From Jiella marina (GTDB taxonomy: Bacteria; Pseudomonadota; Alphaproteobacteria; Rhizobiales; Rhizobiaceae), in the NCBI RefSeq assembly GCF_024359545.1, contig NZ_JAKQZG010000001.1:434001-498000 (forward strand): a DNA stretch of 64,000 bases, read 5' to 3'. Shown here one piece after another: positions 7,922 through 16,002 of this stretch. Numbering within the stretch: position 1 is the stretch's first letter; every line of letters begins with the position of its first letter. A program made the translations under genes and the position numbers. The notes under the pieces were generated by a model that searched no databases, was not told where the DNA came from, and saw nothing but the letters and a program-made list of their open reading frames with translations.

Positions 7922-8776
7922 TCAGCCCGCAGCGCGCCTGTGGCGCGCATCCGTGTCGTTTTCCACGATTTCGCATCCCGCCGCGAAGCGCTCGCCCTCG
8001 GCCTCCCACGGCCAGAGTGCGCGCGGCGAGCCCTCGACACGGTGCGCCGTCAGGTCGCCGCACGTGCCTGCCTGAAGCCGCGCGGTCAGTTCGGCCAGCG
8101 CCACCAGATAGGCCTGATAGGTCAGCCGATCGCGCACGAGCCGGGCCGGATCCGGCGCCAGCACCGTCTTGCGATAGGCGCCGGGGAACGGCCGCTGCCG
8201 GCGACGATCATAGCCGTCGATCTCGATCGTGATCCCGGGACGCCCCTCGCCGTCGCAGCGTTCCGCTTGGCGGAACCACGCCGTCCCGCCTTGCGCATTG
8301 CGCACGAACACGCGACGGACCGGCCCGTAATCCAGCCACTCCGGCGCCCCGCCGAGGATCGCGTGGCGCACGATCAGCCCCGGCATCCGGCCCGCCCGTG
8401 TGTCGAGCGCCATCGCCCTGCCGCGCGCGTGGCAATCCGCCCGCTCCGCTCCGGTGAGGGGCGATCCGTCCGAACATCTGAGATCGGCGAGCCCGTCCCA
8501 GTCCTCGGCGACGGCGAAGTCGATCCCGGCCATCGCCTGGACCGTCCGCCCGACGATCAGCGCGTCGGGATGCGGGTCGCTCTCGGCCGAGAGATCGGCG
8601 ACGCAGCCCCAGGCGTTGCGCCCGTCATCGTCGACCACGGTCAGAAGCCGCTCGTAGTCGTTCATCGGTCCCCAGCCATTCATCGCCACGGCGCTGCGGA
8701 CCGTCCCCGACCCCGCCTTCGGCAATTCCTGCCGATAGGCCCAGCGCAAAAGCTCCTCGATTTCGATCGGTTTCAT
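7922..8776 (-). CDS. Phage protein of unknown function (284 aa)
   Basis: The start at 8776 follows a GAGGAAA-type site. The protein begins MKPIEIEELLRWAYRQELPKA and contains several Trp/Asp-rich stretches (VAEDWDGLADLRCSDGS, GAPEWLDYGPVRRVFV) and a late Tyr/Arg segment (ITIEIDGYDRRRQRPFPGAY). I do not recognise a catalytic motif. Proteins with this opening are, in my experience, common in prophages of Hyphomicrobiales near replication genes, but no function is known to me. It precedes the gpZ-like gene with a gap of about 137 bp. Confidence 0.65.
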   Translation of the reverse strand: MKPIEIEELLRWAYRQELPKAGSGTVRSAVAMNGWGPMNDYERLLTVVDDDGRNAWGCVADLSAESDPHPDALIVGRTVQAMAGIDFAVAEDWDGLADLRCSDGSPLTGAERADCHARGRAMALDTRAGRMPGLIVRHAILGGAPEWLDYGPVRRVFVRNAQGGTAWFRQAERCDGEGRPGITIEIDGYDRRRQRPFPGAYRKTVLAPDPARLVRDRLTYQAYLVALAELTARLQAGTCGDLTAHRVEGSPRALWPWEAEGERFAAGCEIVENDTDARHRRAAG

Positions 8777-9346
8777 CGCCCCGTTTCCTCTCTTCGCGCG
8801 CTTGCGTCCCTGATTTTCGCCTTGCGTCCCTGATCCGGCGTCTTGCGTCCCTCATTCCGATTTTTTGTCATTCCTTCAAACCTTTGATCTTTCGAGGAAA
8901 AATTCCAATGGTTGAAAACACAAGGGACGCAAGGGGCGCTAGGGACGCAAAGTCTCGCCTTACGTGTAGAGGGGAACGCCCTTGCCTCTTCATCATGGTT
9001 TCACGCAGACACAGGAACGCGCGCGCCCCCACGCGCCCGCATGCATGCGAAACCTGCCGGCTTGCGTCCCTAGCGTCCCTAGCGTCGCAAGCCCTTGAAA
9101 CCCCACACCCTTTGTCAGGGGCGCAAGCGCGCAAACGGCCGATCTTGCGTCCCTCGCGGCCCTGAAACGGACCGCGAAAGGGCGCAATCGGGCCGAGCCG
9201 CGGGCAGTTCGGCAAAGGGTACGGGTTCGACACGGGAGAAGGGAGGCGGCTGCCTGGCCGACCACGCGAAACCGTGGACCGGCCGGTGACTCGACGGGTC
9301 TCCCGCGATTTGCTTTGCTGGTGCAATCGCAACGGGAGGAATGGCG
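8777..9346. other. 570-bp gene-poor region with repeated CTTGCGTCCCT words
   Basis: No convincing gene is seen here; short frames on both strands have low-complexity translations created by repeats. The word CTTGCGTCCCT occurs at 8801, 8821, 8842, 9061 and 9144 on the top strand, and as AGGGACGCAA at 8923 and 8941 on the other, with shortened copies at 9072 and 9083. A short AT-rich patch (8856-8920) lies between the two orientations. The setting, between an SF3 helicase region and a lone gene, would fit an origin or a regulator-binding array. Confidence 0.6.
8801..9154. repeat. Iteron-like array, word CTTGCGTCCCT
   Basis: Three top-strand copies start at 8801, 8821 and 8842 (spacing 20 and 21 bp, two helix turns). 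Two copies in the other orientation start at 8923 and 8941. Two more full top-strand copies start at 9061 and 9144, with partial copies between. The first three share the longer form ending in TGAT or TCAT. Helical phasing suggests repeated binding of one protein. Confidence 0.65.
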
Positions 9347-9958
9347 ATGGATGACGCGTTCAAGAACCGGGTGGGTGGCGACCGGATCGCCTCGCGGCAG
9401 ATCGACGAACTGGTCGGCATTGCGCGCGGCGTCGCCGCCGACGGGCGGATCAATCAGGCCGAAGCCGAATTCCTGCAGAAATGGCTGGCGGCGAATGCCG
9501 ATGTCAGCGCACAGCCGCTTTTTCAAACGCTCTATCGGCGGATCGGCGAGATGCTGGTCGACGGCGTGCTCGACGATGACGAACAGGCCGAGCTGCTCGA
9601 TACGCTGAACCGCTTCGCCGATCGCAGCTTCGAGCTGGGCGAGGCGCTGAAGGCGACGACCCTGCCGCTTTGCGATCCCGCACCGGTCCTCAGCTTCGAT
9701 GGCAAGGCGTATTGCTTCACCGGCACGTTCGTCTTCGGAAAGCGCAAGGATTGCGAGGCGGCCGTCAAGGATCGCGGCGCGACGGCCGGGAGCCTTACCC
9801 GATCGACGTCGGTCCTGGTGATCGGCGCCTACGCGACGGAGTCCTGGAAACACTCGGCCTTCGGCAACAAGATCCTGAAGGCGGTGGACATGCGCACGGC
9901 CGGGCTGCCGATCTCGATCGTCTCCGAGCAGCACTGGACGCAGCATCTGACGGTCTGA
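9347..9958 (+). CDS. BRCT-domain protein with TerB-like N-terminus
   Basis: Two in-frame ATGs exist at 9341 and 9347; the second sits 6 nt from the GGAGGA site and is preferred (203 residues). Residues about 15-85 form a helical part (DELVGIARGVAADGRINQAEAEFLQKWL) like TerB-type or tellurite-resistance helical domains. Residues about 105-195 read as a BRCT domain (GKAYCFTGTFVFGKRKDCEAAVKDRGA, followed by TSVLVIGAY), of the sort found at the C-terminus of NAD-dependent DNA ligase and in DNA damage proteins. The gene runs rightward among leftward genes, so it may be an independently expressed cargo gene. Function is not known. Confidence 0.75.
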   Translation: MDDAFKNRVGGDRIASRQIDELVGIARGVAADGRINQAEAEFLQKWLAANADVSAQPLFQTLYRRIGEMLVDGVLDDDEQAELLDTLNRFADRSFELGEALKATTLPLCDPAPVLSFDGKAYCFTGTFVFGKRKDCEAAVKDRGATAGSLTRSTSVLVIGAYATESWKHSAFGNKILKAVDMRTAGLPISIVSEQHWTQHLTV

Positions 9959-9975
9959 CATCGAGACGATCGCGA

Positions 9976-12159
9976 TCATCCGCCATACCCCGCCGGATAA
10001 TCGCCGCCGCTGCCCTCGCTGCCCGGTGCCTGGAACTCGGCGCGCAGGGCGAGGCCCTTGTAGACGGTGGTGCCGACCTTGGCCTTCCAGAAGCTGCGCA
10101 TCTGGCCGTCCGCGCCCTCCCAGCTCTTCAGTGCGTAGTCGGGAAAGCGCCGGGCGAAGGTCGCCTGCTTGAACTCCGCCGCGCCCTCCCGCGCCGCCCA
10201 GCGCGAATAGGCGTCGAAGAGTTCGCCCGGCCAGACCATGTCGTGCTCATGCCCAGTGACGATGCAGGCGCTGCGCACGAAGGCGCCGATCGGATCGCTC
10301 TCCTCGCGATAGCTCTGGGTCGCCGCCAGCACCTTTTCCGGCGGGTTCAGCCCGAAATTCAGATAGTCCAGCGCCCCGGCGAGCAGCCAGACGAAGACGC
10401 CCGCGGCCTCGCGTTTCAGCTTGATCGGCAGCGCCCGGTCGACGTCCTCCTTGGCCACCTGGACGTCGAAGGGCACGAGATAGACGCGCCGCCAGATGCC
10501 GTCCGACGTGTCGTCGATCCGCGGCTTGTGATTGCCGGACAGGACGATCTTGAACTGCGGATCGACCTCGAAGAAGTCCTGGTGCAGGCGCCGCACCGGC
10601 ATCTTCTCGCCGCCGGTCAGCTGCTTGATCAGCGCGTCCTTGAGCTTGACCCCCATTTCCGGCTCGGCCGCGAAGACGACCCGCGCCCCCGGCAGCCGCG
10701 CCAGATCCGGCGTCGCCTCGGACCCGCCCCTTCGCGAATCGCCGGCGAAGGAATCGATCGAGAGCGTCACCGCGTAATCGTCGAAGACGTGGCCGATCAG
10801 ATCGGTCAGCGTCGACTTGCCGTTCCGGCCGATGCCGTAGAAGAAGACCAGGCACTGCTCGGAGGTCAGCCCGGTCAGGCAGTAGCCGAAGAAGCGCTGC
10901 AGGAAGCTGCGCAGCTCCGGGTCCGGCTGGATCGTCTTCAGAAACCGGTCGAGCGTCGGCGCCATCTCGCGCCAGTCCGGCAGATCGGCCGATGACAGGG
11001 CGCCATCCCGCCCCGGCGCGTCGAAGGGCAACAGCTTGGTGATGAAATCGCCTTGCGAATGGCCGCGCCGCTCGATCCGCCAGACGAAGCGCGGATCGTC
11101 CGGATCGCTCTCCTCGTCCTCCCCCTGCACGAAGCGCAGCGTGCCGTTGTTGCAGTTCAGCGCCAGCCGGTCGGTGTTGAGATCGCCGACGAGGCGCGAG
11201 CAGTGGGGCGCCGCCTCGGTCAGCATGTTGTTGATCTTGGTGGTGCCGGCGGCGGATTTCGCGTGGCGGAACCGCGCGGACATCCGCCCCGAGATCGCTT
11301 CCTTGGCCTCCTCCATCGCCGCGATCCGGTCCTTCAGCGCCTCGGCCTTCGCGCTTTCCTCCAGCGTCCAGCCCTCGCCCCGGCGCTCCTTCTGGGCCGC
11401 CTCGATCGCCTTCAATTCCCGCGCCGCCCGCTCGCCGGCCTCGACATGCGCCTGCAGCCCGGCATGCAGCGCGGCCTCCTCGTCGGAAAACCCCTTGGCG
11501 CCTCGCGTCTTGCGCTCGAAATTGAGGCGCTTGAGCGTCGCCTTGGCCGCCTCGGCCTGGGCGGACACCAGCGTCCAGGCCTTGAGCGCGGCGCGTTCCG
11601 CCTTCGTCGGCGCCGCCGCCTCGCGCTGGCGCGCCGCGACCGCCCGGCCGAGTTCCTTCAGATCCTGGCGCGCCTCCTGACCCGCCGTGATCGCCGCGCG
11701 CTCCTCCTCGCTGCCGTCGAGCCCGTAGGCCTCCTCGACGATCAGCTCGGCGGTCTTCTGGGCGAGCGGCCGGACGATGGAATCCGCCTCGTCCTCCTTC
11801 CAGCGTCGCCCGTCATAGCCATGCCAGCCGATCCGGGCCACGTGGAGGATCCGGTCGCCGTAGCGGATCAGCAGACGGCGGGCATTGCCGATGTCGGTTT
11901 CCGGTTCGAGCCGGCATTCCTCGAGGAGCTCCTCCGGCGAGAGCACCGGTTCGGGCTCGGGCCGCGGGTCGGAAGCGCCCCTGGCGGCGCCCGGATCGAA
12001 GGAAGGGGATGGGGCCTTGGTGCCGGTCTGGACCCCTCGTCCTTCGCCCCTCGACAGGCTCGGGGCCTCAGGATGAGGGGCGTCGGCGCCGTCCGCCGAA
12101 AGCCCCGCCTTTCGCAGATAGGCGAGCACCGCCTCGCGTGGATCGTTCCCCCCAGCCAT
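9976..12159 (-). CDS. Phage/plasmid primase-helicase, P4/D5-type (SF3 helicase)
   Basis: The product is 727 residues. The C-terminal half has a superfamily 3 helicase with Walker A GIGRNGKST (Lys448), the B motif VVFAAEPEMG and the sensor-like KIVLSGNHKPRI, followed by the D5-type C-terminal helix. The middle contains a long coiled-coil-like region of Glu/Ala/Lys repeats (about 160-310), absent from standard P4 alpha. Residues 27-42 are encoded by a REP element (PHPEAPSLSRGEGRG). The N-terminus lacks a recognisable prim-pol active site; the primase function is probably in the neighbouring gene. It would unwind DNA at the phage origin. Confidence 0.9.
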   Translation of the reverse strand: MAGGNDPREAVLAYLRKAGLSADGADAPHPEAPSLSRGEGRGVQTGTKAPSPSFDPGAARGASDPRPEPEPVLSPEELLEECRLEPETDIGNARRLLIRYGDRILHVARIGWHGYDGRRWKEDEADSIVRPLAQKTAELIVEEAYGLDGSEEERAAITAGQEARQDLKELGRAVAARQREAAAPTKAERAALKAWTLVSAQAEAAKATLKRLNFERKTRGAKGFSDEEAALHAGLQAHVEAGERAARELKAIEAAQKERRGEGWTLEESAKAEALKDRIAAMEEAKEAISGRMSARFRHAKSAAGTTKINNMLTEAAPHCSRLVGDLNTDRLALNCNNGTLRFVQGEDEESDPDDPRFVWRIERRGHSQGDFITKLLPFDAPGRDGALSSADLPDWREMAPTLDRFLKTIQPDPELRSFLQRFFGYCLTGLTSEQCLVFFYGIGRNGKSTLTDLIGHVFDDYAVTLSIDSFAGDSRRGGSEATPDLARLPGARVVFAAEPEMGVKLKDALIKQLTGGEKMPVRRLHQDFFEVDPQFKIVLSGNHKPRIDDTSDGIWRRVYLVPFDVQVAKEDVDRALPIKLKREAAGVFVWLLAGALDYLNFGLNPPEKVLAATQSYREESDPIGAFVRSACIVTGHEHDMVWPGELFDAYSRWAAREGAAEFKQATFARRFPDYALKSWEGADGQMRSFWKAKVGTTVYKGLALRAEFQAPGSEGSGGDYPAGYGG
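12033..12080. repeat. REP-type palindrome inside the SF3 helicase gene
   Basis: A variant of the element whose core is TTCGACAGGCTCAGG, here with ctcgacaggctcgggg. It encodes helicase residues 27-42 without breaking the frame. Confidence 0.8.
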
Positions 12160-12162
12160 GCG

Positions 12163-13698
12163 TCAGGCGGCCTTCGATGCTTGCAAGAGAACATCGCAGA
12201 AATCCGCGCCCTGCGGCGGCCAGGCCGTGGCGACGGTCCTGCCGGCCTGCCCTCGCCCTTCGACAGGCTCAGGATGAGGGCAGACGGAAAGCCGAGACTC
12301 GGCGCGCATCATCGCGGCGGCCGTCGCAACGATCTCGGAATCGCCGTCGGCGACGAGCAGGATCTCGGTGACGCTCGCCGGCGCCTGACAGGCGGCGTCC
12401 GGCGGCTCGTCCGGCTTCGGCTCGGGACCGGCGACCCGCAGCGGCGCCTTGCCGCCCTTGTTCTTCAGGGTCGGGTGGGGAAAGGTGCCCGCCGCGCGGC
12501 CCGCCAGATTGCCGAGATCGCCGGCGGCGGCGTAGATTGTATCGGCCGGGCAATCCTCCGAAACGGCGACGGCGAGCACGTTCTCGATCCCCTCCCCGAT
12601 CACCAGCCGCGGCCGCGCCGGGTCCGGCAGGATCAGCCCGTCCCGCGCGACGAAGCCGGTCAGCGGGATCAGCCCGCCCTTCTTCGTGCCGCGCATCTTC
12701 TTCGTCGGCAGCTTCTCGACGGATTCCTCACCCGCGCTCTTGCCCGACACGGTCACCGCCCGCAGCCAGACGCTGGGGCGCCCCTTCGGTCCGTGCGGAT
12801 CGAGAAAGGTCAGATGGCAGCCGACGACGGCGCCCGAGGGATCGACGAAAGGCAGGACCATCGCCGGCGCTTCGAAGATCGCCTCCATCCGCCCGTCGGC
12901 ACAGACCTCGCGCCAGGCCGCCTCCGGCCCCGGCCGCGCCGCGCCGAAATGAACGAACAGCCGCTTGCCCGCCTGCGGCTGCAGCCAATAGGGCTCGAAA
13001 GCGATCGCCCGGGCAAACGGCAGCACCGGCGGCGCGAAACCGCCGAGGCGGCGGGTGAGGTAGGCAAGGACGGCCGCCGCAGCGCTGGAACTGGGTTTTC
13101 CCTCATCCTGAGCTTGTCGAAGGGCGGGGGAAAACCCACCCGCCGACGACTGACCGCCCGCAATTGCCCCTCGCCCTTCGCCCTTCGACAGGCTCAGGAG
13201 CTCAGGATGAGGAGCAATCGCTACCGCCTTTTCCCACTTGCCCCGCGCCTTGGCGATCTCGCGTTTTCGGTAAGCGTTCTGCTTCGCCTCGTCCTGCACG
13301 CGGGCCGCTTCGGCCGCTGCCCGGCGCTCGGCGAGCCGCCCCTCCCGCGCCTCCCGCTCCTCCTCCGTCTCCGGCGCGTCCCCCGGCACCGCCCGCCCCA
13401 GCACTTCCGCGCAGGCCTGCAGAAAATCTTCGCGCCGCGAGACGTCGAGCGCCAGAAGATGGGCGGCGAGCGAGATCCCGTCGCGGCCGCCATCGGCGCC
13501 CCGGCAGTTCCAGGCGCCCCGGCCGCGATTGATCGCAAACCGGTCGGTTCCGCCGCAGACCGGGCACGGCCCGGCCTCCTCGCTCTTCGAAATGCCCTTC
13601 AGCCCGGCGACGCCCAGCCGGTCCGCCGCCTCCGACACCGTCACCAGCCGCGCCTCCTCGACAAAGGCGTCGACGGCGGCCTTGCGTTCGTCAATCAT
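12163..13698 (-). CDS. Phage primase, zinc finger plus Toprim-like
   Basis: The start at 13698 overlaps the preceding stop, giving 511 residues. Residues about 38-75 have a zinc-finger pattern (CPVCGGTDRFAI then WNCRG), with only three clear Cys. A central part is Ala/Glu-rich. The C-terminal third has a Toprim-like domain, with LVIGEGIENVLAVAVSE at the Glu motif and VTEILLVADGDSE as the Asp-x-Asp motif. It would make primers for the adjacent SF3 helicase. Three REP elements lie inside the gene at residues about 162-177, 190-200 and 473-483, in linker-like stretches that keep the frame open. Confidence 0.85.
   Translation of the reverse strand: MIDERKAAVDAFVEEARLVTVSEAADRLGVAGLKGISKSEEAGPCPVCGGTDRFAINRGRGAWNCRGADGGRDGISLAAHLLALDVSRREDFLQACAEVLGRAVPGDAPETEEEREAREGRLAERRAAAEAARVQDEAKQNAYRKREIAKARGKWEKAVAIAPHPELLSLSKGEGRGAIAGGQSSAGGFSPALRQAQDEGKPSSSAAAAVLAYLTRRLGGFAPPVLPFARAIAFEPYWLQPQAGKRLFVHFGAARPGPEAAWREVCADGRMEAIFEAPAMVLPFVDPSGAVVGCHLTFLDPHGPKGRPSVWLRAVTVSGKSAGEESVEKLPTKKMRGTKKGGLIPLTGFVARDGLILPDPARPRLVIGEGIENVLAVAVSEDCPADTIYAAAGDLGNLAGRAAGTFPHPTLKNKGGKAPLRVAGPEPKPDEPPDAACQAPASVTEILLVADGDSEIVATAAAMMRAESRLSVCPHPEPVEGRGQAGRTVATAWPPQGADFCDVLLQASKAA
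12250..12280. repeat. REP-type palindrome near primase C-terminus
   Basis: A 31-bp element of the form CCCTCGCCCTTCGACAGGCT... with the complementary end GATGAGGG. It encodes PHPEPVEGRG, residues about 473-483. Confidence 0.85.
13100..13214. repeat. Inverted pair of REP-type palindromes in primase gene
   Basis: One copy at 13100-13130 is in the CTGAGCTTGTCGAAG orientation. A second, longer copy at 13167-13214 is in the opposite orientation and carries a partly doubled core. They are 36 bp apart, like a REPIN or BIME unit. Both are read through in frame. Confidence 0.85.
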
Positions 13699-14072
13699 CG
13701 CGCCATCGCCTCCCGCAACCTGTCCTTGCCCGTCAGCCGGTAGCCGACCCGGCGCGTGGCCGAGATGCCGCCACCATGGGGCCTGATCTTGCGCCGCAGC
13801 CGGCAGATGTGAACGAAGACCGACTGCTCTGGCGCTTCCGGCGGATCGAGCCAGAGCGCGGCGACCAGCGCCTCCATCGGCACCAGCTCGCGCCGCATCA
13901 GCATCTGCAGCACCATGATCTCCTGCCGGCACAGGCCCCATTCCTCCGGCGGCACGACATCGGCGAAGAGCATCCGCCGCAGAGCCCGCACCTCCTCGCG
14001 CGCCGCGTCCCGCTCGGCGATCAGCCGTTCAACGATCCGCCGATCGAACGTCGATTGCGCGGCCGCACTCAT
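13695..14072 (-). CDS. Winged-helix DNA-binding protein, OmpR-type domain only
   Basis: The 125-residue protein starts at an ATG at 14072 that overlaps the methyltransferase stop as ATGA. The N-terminal half (RRIVERLIAERDAAREEVRALRRML) is a coiled-coil-like helix. The C-terminal half is an OmpR-type winged helix with VFVHICRLRRKIRPHGGGI and ending ATRRVGYRL. There is no receiver domain, so it is not a classical response regulator. It is probably a phage regulator that dimerises through the helix. It is coupled to genes on both sides. Confidence 0.75.
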   Translation of the reverse strand: MSAAAQSTFDRRIVERLIAERDAAREEVRALRRMLFADVVPPEEWGLCRQEIMVLQMLMRRELVPMEALVAALWLDPPEAPEQSVFVHICRLRRKIRPHGGGISATRRVGYRLTGKDRLREAMAR

Positions 14073-15406
14073 TCCGCCGCCTCCGATAGAAAAAACGAGA
14101 ACCCGTCGACCATCTCGATCCGCCGAGAGACCCAGCGCATGAAATTGACGGTGAAGCCGTTGCCGAGCGCGCGATAGCGCGGTCCGTCCGCCGCAGACCT
14201 GCCGCGATGGGTGATGGCCGTGTAGCCGTCCGGCAGGCCCATCAGGCGCTCGCATTCCAGCGGCGTCAGGCGGCGGACGGCCCAGCCCTGGCATATGTTG
14301 CGCTCCTGCGCCCGACTGCCGCCGCCGGGAGACAACAGCGCGTAAGAAACGTCACCGCCGATTTCCAGCGATCTGCCTCCGGACCTTTCACGCTCCTGAA
14401 AGGCTACCGCTGGCGGGTGCGCCCCGCCTTTCGGCGTGTGGCAAGGATCGCCCGCCTTCGGCTTGCTGTAGTTGGCAGCGCTTGTGATCTGCGTCGTGTC
14501 GAACGGGATCGGCACGATCGGCGTGCCACGTCCCGTCCCGTCCTCGCTGGCGTCAAAGCCTTCGGCGCGCAGGGAATGGGCGACGAAGAGAGGGCAGCCT
14601 TGATTGACGTGCTGATTTTCAAGCCCTTGCTTGTCGCCAAAATGGCTGTCGAGGGTGGACGCTACGTCTGTGATATGGCGACCGCCTCCAAAGCCGACTT
14701 GAGCATCGGCGGCAGTTCCTTCCCTCGCGCTTCGGCGCGGCGCAGGATTCCCAGACAGGCTTTCGCGCTCAAGAAGAACCGCAGCGGCACGCTGCCAGGC
14801 GCCTCCAGAATGTCCGACAACGATGACACGCCGTCGTCTTTGAGGGACAGCCCGTCCAAACCCGTCCACTCGGATATACTGAGCGTCAATGACGCGCCAT
14901 GCGAGGCCGTAAGCCCCTTCGTAGCCGACGACATACCCCGCAGATTTCCATCCGTTCTGCGGGACTTCGACCCTGACGCCCGCGAGCAGTCCCAGAATGC
15001 TTGCAAAGCTTCGTCCGCCGTCGTGCGAAAGGACGCCGGCGACGTTCTCCCAGACCAGCCATCGGGGCCGATATCTGCGAGCAACGGCAGCATAGACGAG
15101 GGACAGCTCGCCACGCGGATCATCCAGTCCCTTTCTGAGACCCGCGACGCTGTAGGCCTGGCAGGGCGTTCCTCCGACGAGAACATCGATATCTGCATCC
15201 GGCCATTCCTGGAAATCGTTCATGTCGCCGAAGTTCGGGACACCATTCATTGAGAGCGGTTCACCCGGCAGATTGGAGCCGTAGTGATGCGCGAGAACGG
15301 CGCAGGGGAACCTGTCGATCTCCGCGAAGAACTGCGGCGTCCAGCCGAGCGGTTCGACCGCGACGGACGCGCATTCGATGCCGGAACAGACGGAACCGTA
15401 TCTCAT
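14069..15406 (-). CDS. DNA (cytosine-5) methyltransferase
   Basis: The start at 15406 (MRYGSVCSGIECAS) overlaps the previous stop as ATGA and is better than an upstream start. The 445-residue protein has motif I (GSVCSGIECAS), motif IV with the catalytic Cys82 in GGTPCQAYSVAG, motif VI (WENVAG, about 117-122), motif VIII-like QRRRRV and motif X (YRALGNGF) near the end. A long variable target-recognition region lies between about 230 and 390. It would transfer methyl groups to C5 of cytosine. No restriction enzyme is adjacent, so it is probably a solitary phage enzyme for protection or regulation. Confidence 0.93.
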   Translation of the reverse strand: MRYGSVCSGIECASVAVEPLGWTPQFFAEIDRFPCAVLAHHYGSNLPGEPLSMNGVPNFGDMNDFQEWPDADIDVLVGGTPCQAYSVAGLRKGLDDPRGELSLVYAAVARRYRPRWLVWENVAGVLSHDGGRSFASILGLLAGVRVEVPQNGWKSAGYVVGYEGAYGLAWRVIDAQYIRVDGFGRAVPQRRRRVIVVGHSGGAWQRAAAVLLERESLSGNPAPRRSAREGTAADAQVGFGGGRHITDVASTLDSHFGDKQGLENQHVNQGCPLFVAHSLRAEGFDASEDGTGRGTPIVPIPFDTTQITSAANYSKPKAGDPCHTPKGGAHPPAVAFQERERSGGRSLEIGGDVSYALLSPGGGSRAQERNICQGWAVRRLTPLECERLMGLPDGYTAITHRGRSAADGPRYRALGNGFTVNFMRWVSRRIEMVDGFSFFLSEAAE

Positions 15407-16002
15407 TCCGCCGCCTCCGCGTTCGCCGGTGCCGCCAGTTCGAGGTCGGTCAGATAGTCCGGCCCCCACGCATTCTTGCGGATTTCGTGGCCGCGCGCCC
15501 GGGCGAAGGCGAGGACGTCGCGGTGGGAGAGGCCGGCGGCGTCGGCCGCCTGCTTGACGGCTTCGAGGCTGACGAGGCCGCCGGCGCGGTCGCGAAAATG
15601 CGCGGTGAAGAAGACTTCGAGCGGGTTCGCCTCGCCCCGCCCCGCCCGGTGCAGCATCGCGCGGGCGGCAAGCTCCGGCGTCGGCGGATCGAGCACCGGC
15701 GCGATCACCTGCCCGATTTCCGAGGGGCGAACGAGCCGCGCCCGGTTTTCCAGCCAGGCGAGCCCGGTGATCGCTTCGCCCGCGCGAAACCCGCCGACGC
15801 CCTTGGCCATCTGCAACAGCACCGCCCCGAACTGCGCCCGCGGCAGCGCCGCATCACGCCCGCCGGCGCCGCGCCCCTTGGCGAAGTCGCAGAAGGCGGC
15901 ATAGGCGTTCTCGACATTGATCCGGCCCTTCGGATCGGCCACCAGCCGCGCCCGCGCAAACGCCGCGACGACCGGCTGGTCCTTGAGAAGATCGGGGGTC
16001 AT
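15403..16002 (-). CDS. Phage protein of unknown function with C-terminal helical domain (199 aa)
   Basis: The product starts MTPDLLKDQPVVAAFARARLVADPKGRINVENAYAAFCDF and is coupled on both sides (ATGA overlaps). The first 70 residues resemble the helical, winged-helix-like part often attached to phage primases. The last 50 (VSLEAVKQAADAAGLSHRDVLAFARARGH) also have a helix-turn-helix-like feel. I cannot assign a function. Because it sits between two DNA methyltransferases it may assist DNA recognition, but that is inference only. Confidence 0.7.
   Translation of the reverse strand: MTPDLLKDQPVVAAFARARLVADPKGRINVENAYAAFCDFAKGRGAGGRDAALPRAQFGAVLLQMAKGVGGFRAGEAITGLAWLENRARLVRPSEIGQVIAPVLDPPTPELAARAMLHRAGRGEANPLEVFFTAHFRDRAGGLVSLEAVKQAADAAGLSHRDVLAFARARGHEIRKNAWGPDYLTDLELAAPANAEAAE

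Noticed and set aside
8801-9154. CRISPR-like array
   Set aside because: The repeat units are only about 11 bp, in both orientations, with irregular spacing and no cas genes.
8868-9332. Frames on both strands through the repeat region
   Set aside because: Their translations are low complexity, arising from the CTTGCGTCCCT repeats, with no supporting ribosome site.
11053-13743. Top-strand frame of 896 codons opposite helicase and primase genes
   Set aside because: It spans two leftward genes with recognised domains and shows no conserved motif of its own.
14207-15253. Top-strand frame opposite the m5C methyltransferase
   Set aside because: Antisense shadow of a gene with all methyltransferase motifs.
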